Origin: an uncultured Propionivibrio sp.
GTDB lineage: Bacteria; Pseudomonadota; Gammaproteobacteria; Burkholderiales; Rhodocyclaceae
Direction: 5' to 3'
DNA: 27,142 nt
Assembly: GCA_938040985.1 (NCBI GenBank)
Contig: CALHZD010000080.1
Coordinates: 1-27,142 of the forward strand
In this document: one piece after another, positions 23,900 through 27,142 of the stretch
Layout: each line of letters begins with the position of its first letter
Position numbering within the stretch: the first letter of the stretch is position 1
Program-made: the position numbers and the translations under genes
Notes under the pieces: model-generated
Seen by the model: the letters and a program-made list of their open reading frames with translations, nothing else
Database searches by the model: none
Told to the model about the DNA's origin: nothing

Positions 23900-24493
23900 A
23901 TGAAAATCACGGGAGTTCTGGCCTGTCTGACCGCAGTCTGCACCGTCTGTCTTGCCGGCTGCACCGGAAAATCCTACGTCGTCCTGCTCGACAACCCGGA
24001 CGGCACGGCCGGCAAAGTCGTCGTCCAGGGCAACCAGGGCGAACAAATCATCGACAAAGCAGGGGAAGGCGCGCCGCTCGATGGTTCCGCGCCGCCGGCG
24101 CCTGTTACACCACAGCAAATCGCCCATGACTTCGGTGCCGCCATGAAGGCACGGCCGGCTCTGCCGCAGCAGTTTCTGCTGTATTTCGAGACCGGCGGAT
24201 CGGAACCCACGCCGGAGTCGGCCATCGAACTGGACAAGATCATCGCCGTCGTCAACCAGCGTCCGGCAGCCGATGTTTCCGTGATCGGACACACCGATAC
24301 GCTCGGCAATGCCGCGGTGAATGAAAAACTGGCGCGCGCGCGCGCCAGCATCGTCGCCGACCTGCTCAAACAAAAAGGGATGAAGGCGCACGCGCTAACC
24401 ATCGAATCGCACGGCGAAAGCAATCTCTTGATCCAGACCCCCGACGAAACGGCCGAACCGCGCAACCGCAGGGTTGAAGTTTCGGTACGCTGA
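23900..24493 (+). CDS. OmpA-family peptidoglycan-binding lipoprotein
   Basis: A 197-residue lipoprotein. The lipobox LAGC places the lipidated cysteine at C21. Residues about 85-197 are an OmpA C-terminal domain: LLYFETGGSEPTPES, then VIGHTDTLGN with D133 and ARARASIVADLL with R148. Their 15-residue spacing matches the diaminopimelate-contacting Asp/Arg pair of E. coli OmpA, so peptidoglycan binding is likely. GAGGAG of the fecR-like gene end serves as ribosome site. It is tightly linked to the FecR-domain gene and so probably works with it at the cell envelope. Confidence 0.88.
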   Translation: MKITGVLACLTAVCTVCLAGCTGKSYVVLLDNPDGTAGKVVVQGNQGEQIIDKAGEGAPLDGSAPPAPVTPQQIAHDFGAAMKARPALPQQFLLYFETGGSEPTPESAIELDKIIAVVNQRPAADVSVIGHTDTLGNAAVNEKLARARASIVADLLKQKGMKAHALTIESHGESNLLIQTPDETAEPRNRRVEVSVR

Positions 24494-24568
24494 ACGCCGG
24501 CCCTCAAACAGCGACCTTCACACCGCCGCGCATCCAATCCCGCGCATTTCAGGCCGCATGCGATCAAT

Positions 24569-24588
24569 CACCTGCCGGCGGGCAGGTG
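24569..24588 (+). terminator. Hairpin between lipoprotein and cyclase genes
   Basis: CACCTGCC pairs perfectly with GGCAGGTG around GGCG. No T tract follows, so it may attenuate or stabilise rather than terminate. Imperfect GATTTGCCT-type repeats follow at about 24638-24680. The 204-bp gap has no gene. Confidence 0.4.
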
Positions 24589-24697
24589 CGCGTATTTCTC
24601 TCCCGCCCGGCCAAACGCCCCCTACCCCGCCGGATTTGCCTCAATTTTCCTAGATTTGCCTGGATTTACTCAGATTCTCCGACCATGCCCATGAGCC

Positions 24698-27001
24698 ATG
24701 AACGATAAGGCGCTGAAACTCCTGCATGTCATTCTGCCCGTACTCGTCGGTCTCATCGGCCTGTTTTTACTGCTGAGCGAACCGAGCAGCCTGCACAGGT
24801 TGCGCAATAACCTGTTCGACCAGTACCAGCGCAGTTCGCCGCGCATTTACGAGGCGGCGCCGGTGCGCATCATCGATATCGACGAGGCCAGTCTGGAACG
24901 TTTCGGACAATGGCCGTGGCCGCGCTCCCGCCTGGCGCAGATTGTCGATGCGCTCCAGGCCGCAGGCGCCGCGGCGATCGGCTTTGATGTCGTTTTTGCC
25001 GAAAGCGACCGGACTTCGCCCCTGCCAATGGCCGATCTCTGGCAGGTCGATGCCTTGATGCGCGAGCGCCTGCGCGCGCTGCCCGACCATGACCAGTCCT
25101 TCGCACAAAGCCTGGCGCGCGCGCCAACGGTGCTCGGCTTTGCCCTCGAACGCACGCACCGGAGCGGACAAGCGACGCTGGAAACGCCGGAAAGCCAGCT
25201 CATACGCCCGTACCGCTACATTAACTCCGGCGCATCACCCGCGCCCTGGCTGTCCCGTTTTGAATTCGCCGTCGCCGCCTTGCCCGTCCTGCAACGCGCC
25301 GCACTCGGCAACGGGGCGCTGAGCTTTTTGCCGGACAACGATGGCATCGTCCGGCGCGTTCCCATGGCGCTCAATCTGTCGGGCGAGCCGGTATCGACAC
25401 TCGTCGCCGAACTGCTGCGCGTCGGGCAAAACACCAGGAACATCTATTTCAGGACCGATGAACACGCCGGCATCAGCGAAATCCGCATCGGCGATTTGAC
25501 GATTCCCACCGACGCGCATGGCGAATTCTGGGTGCATTACACCGCCCCCGTTCCGGCGCGTTATATCCCAGCCTGGAAAGTGTTGACGGGGGACGCGCCA
25601 GCCGAAGAACTCTCCGGCGCGCTGACGCTGATCGGCACTTCGGCGCAAGGCCTGCTCGACCTGCGCTTCAGCGCCCTGGGCCGCATTATTCCCGGCGTCG
25701 AGATCCACGCCCAGGCGCTGGAACAGATCCTCACAGGGCATTTCCTCGTTCGCCCCTCATGGGCGCTCGGGCTGGAAGCCGTCATACTGCTGGCGGCCGT
25801 CGCGCTTGTCAGCCTCCTCGCCCTGCGCTGCCGCGCCTTGCTGGCTGCCAGCGCCAGCGCGCTGATTCTGGCCGGCATCCTCGGCGGCGGCTGGCTGGCT
25901 TTTCGCACATACGGGCTGCTGTTCAACACCGTCACGCCGGCGCTGTCCGTCGTTCTGGCCTTCATCGCCGGCAGCTTGATTCACGCTTTTGTCAGCGAAC
26001 GCGAACAGCGCTGGCTGAAAACCGCCTTTGCGCGCTACGTCTCACCGAACCGCGTCACTTACCTCATCAATCACCGTGAATCAATGGCGCTGGGCGGCAG
26101 CAAGCGCGAATGCAGCTTCGTATTCACCGACCTCGAAGGTTTTACCGGCCTGATGGAAAACACCGAGCCGACCGTCGCCGTCCAGTTTCTCAACGGCTAC
26201 CTGGACGAGATGATCGCCATCGCCTTCCGTTACGAAGGCACGCTCGACCGCATTGTCGGCGATGCCGTGGCAATCATGTTTTCCGCGCCGCTGCCGCAGG
26301 CCGACCATCGCCATCGTGCACTGGCCTGCGCGATGGAAATGGACGATTTCGCCTGCCGCTACGAAAAACACCTGTGCGCAAAAGGAATCGCCTGGGGCAA
26401 AACGCGCATCGGCATCCACACCGGCGACGTCGTCGTCGGCAACTTCGGCGGCAAAACCATGTTCGACTACCGGGCGCTCGGCGACCCGGTATCAACGGCA
26501 TCGCGCCTTGAAGGCGCCAATAAATATCTCGGCACCAACCTCTGCCTCTCAGCCGCCGCGCTGCCCGATAGCGGCAAGGATTCCAGCCATGAAGCGCCGA
26601 TCTGCGACATCCGCCCCATCGGCAGGCTGCTGCTGAAGGGCAAAACGCAGTCCCTGCAGGTTTACGAACCCGTCGCCGCCTTCCGCGCTGCCGGTTATGC
26701 ACCGCTGGCCGACTACTGCGCCGCCTACGCCCTAATGGCCGATTCCGCAACGGACGAGGCCACCGATAACGATCATGGAGCGGCGACCAACATGACGCCT
26801 TACCCCGCAAGCACAACGGCGGCGCTCACCCATGAACCGCAGGAAACGCACGCATCGCATGAGGCGCCGTATGATTCACCGGCCTTGCAGGCTTTCCGGC
26901 AGCTGGCCGAACGCTTTCCGGACGACCCGCTGGTGGCGCTACACTTCAACCGCCTGAAAAACGGCGCGCGCGGCGCGCTGATCGTCCTGGACGCAAAGTA
27001 A
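24698..27001 (+). CDS. CHASE2-domain class III adenylate/guanylate cyclase
   Basis: A 767-residue membrane signalling enzyme. One N-terminal membrane helix (about 7-26) leads into a periplasmic CHASE2 sensor (about 30-345; VRIIDIDEASLERFGQWPWPRS is its classic start). Three membrane helices (about 352-430) lead to a cytoplasmic class III cyclase domain (about 465-655). Metal aspartates D478 (FTDLEGFT) and D522 (RIVGDAV) are present, as is the late Arg R603. R518 stands where the base-contacting Lys is usual, R592 sits at the second specificity position, and S599 replaces the transition-state Asn. The tail beyond 660 is low-complexity. Start ATG at 24698 has no clear ribosome site. It probably forms a unit with the FecR and OmpA genes. 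Confidence 0.9.
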   Translation: MNDKALKLLHVILPVLVGLIGLFLLLSEPSSLHRLRNNLFDQYQRSSPRIYEAAPVRIIDIDEASLERFGQWPWPRSRLAQIVDALQAAGAAAIGFDVVFAESDRTSPLPMADLWQVDALMRERLRALPDHDQSFAQSLARAPTVLGFALERTHRSGQATLETPESQLIRPYRYINSGASPAPWLSRFEFAVAALPVLQRAALGNGALSFLPDNDGIVRRVPMALNLSGEPVSTLVAELLRVGQNTRNIYFRTDEHAGISEIRIGDLTIPTDAHGEFWVHYTAPVPARYIPAWKVLTGDAPAEELSGALTLIGTSAQGLLDLRFSALGRIIPGVEIHAQALEQILTGHFLVRPSWALGLEAVILLAAVALVSLLALRCRALLAASASALILAGILGGGWLAFRTYGLLFNTVTPALSVVLAFIAGSLIHAFVSEREQRWLKTAFARYVSPNRVTYLINHRESMALGGSKRECSFVFTDLEGFTGLMENTEPTVAVQFLNGYLDEMIAIAFRYEGTLDRIVGDAVAIMFSAPLPQADHRHRALACAMEMDDFACRYEKHLCAKGIAWGKTRIGIHTGDVVVGNFGGKTMFDYRALGDPVSTASRLEGANKYLGTNLCLSAAALPDSGKDSSHEAPICDIRPIGRLLLKGKTQSLQVYEPVAAFRAAGYAPLADYCAAYALMADSATDEATDNDHGAATNMTPYPASTTAALTHEPQETHASHEAPYDSPALQAFRQLAERFPDDPLVALHFNRLKNGARGALIVLDAK

Positions 27002-27028
27002 CCCGCCATTCATCGCTGCCAATAGAAG

Positions 27029-27142
27029 GCCCCTGAAGCCCGTGTATTTAGTGCATCTCCGGACGCCCTGCCCGCTAGCCCTTTATTTATAAGGGTTTCA
27101 GGGGCGCCTATCCGGAACGCCTTTATCCATGCGGGTTTTGGA
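27029..27142. repeat. Dispersed intergenic repeat, copy 4, running off the window
   Basis: GCCCCTGAAGCCC (27029-27041) and GGGTTTCAGGGGC (27093-27105) are inverted with one mismatch. Between them 27058-27086, read on the minus strand, matches the family core (AAAGGGCTAGCGGGCAGGGCG then TCCGG). At 27118-27138 a 21-bp stretch is identical, in reverse, to 4618-4638. The segment lies just after the cyclase stop. Confidence 0.75.

Overview
The window looks like chromosome from a betaproteobacterium, possibly of the Rhodocyclales/Neisseriales type; the genus cannot be fixed from sequence reading alone. Pointers are the uvrC-pgsA-tRNA-Gly order, the earP-efp pair with Arg32 in EF-P, lptFG divergent from pepA-holC, and a FecR/OmpA/CHASE2-cyclase cluster. 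Codon use is moderately GC-rich and coding density is high.

Layout. 1-2568 (minus strand): a cut tRNA-Gly with its own consensus promoter, then pgsA and uvrC, translationally coupled. 2680-4488 (plus): earP and efp, closed by a strong terminator. 4541-4850: a 150-bp palindromic repeat element. 4852-5771: a small secreted LprI-like protein converging on a LapA-like membrane protein. 5970-15598: a catabolic locus with a tripartite TRAP transporter (dctP, dctQ, dctM), a divergently read malonate-semialdehyde dehydrogenase (mmsA/iolA type), an RpiR-family regulator, an IolC kinase fused to a DUF2090 aldolase, and a transaldolase-family protein. 15918-17741 (minus): cysJ without cysI beside it. 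18029-20181 (minus): lptF-lptG. 20368-23293 (plus): pepA, holC and an unrecognised very acidic protein. 23423-27001 (plus): a FecR-domain protein, an OmpA-like lipoprotein and a CHASE2 adenylate/guanylate cyclase.

How it works together. The 6-15.6 kb locus reads as a regulon. The same 18-bp palindrome, ATAGAA-N6-TTCTAT, sits at the -35 of two nearly identical promoters, in front of the TRAP operon and in front of the transaldolase gene. A one-mismatch copy lies in front of mmsA. The RpiR protein encoded in the middle is the obvious candidate to bind all three. The enzymes cover the lower half of inositol catabolism (5-dehydro-2-deoxygluconate to its phosphate, then DHAP plus malonate semialdehyde, then acetyl-CoA). 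The upper-pathway enzymes iolG, iolE, iolD and iolB are absent here, and a TRAP carrier plus a transaldolase-fold enzyme are present instead. The locus may therefore be fed by an imported acid sugar rather than by inositol; this is inference.

A second signal unexplained by genes is a dispersed intergenic repeat family. Four loci (about 4.6, 9.3, 15.7 and 27.1 kb), each downstream of a plus-strand gene, share a GC-rich core containing CGGGCAG and a TAAA-type flank, often arranged as inverted repeats.
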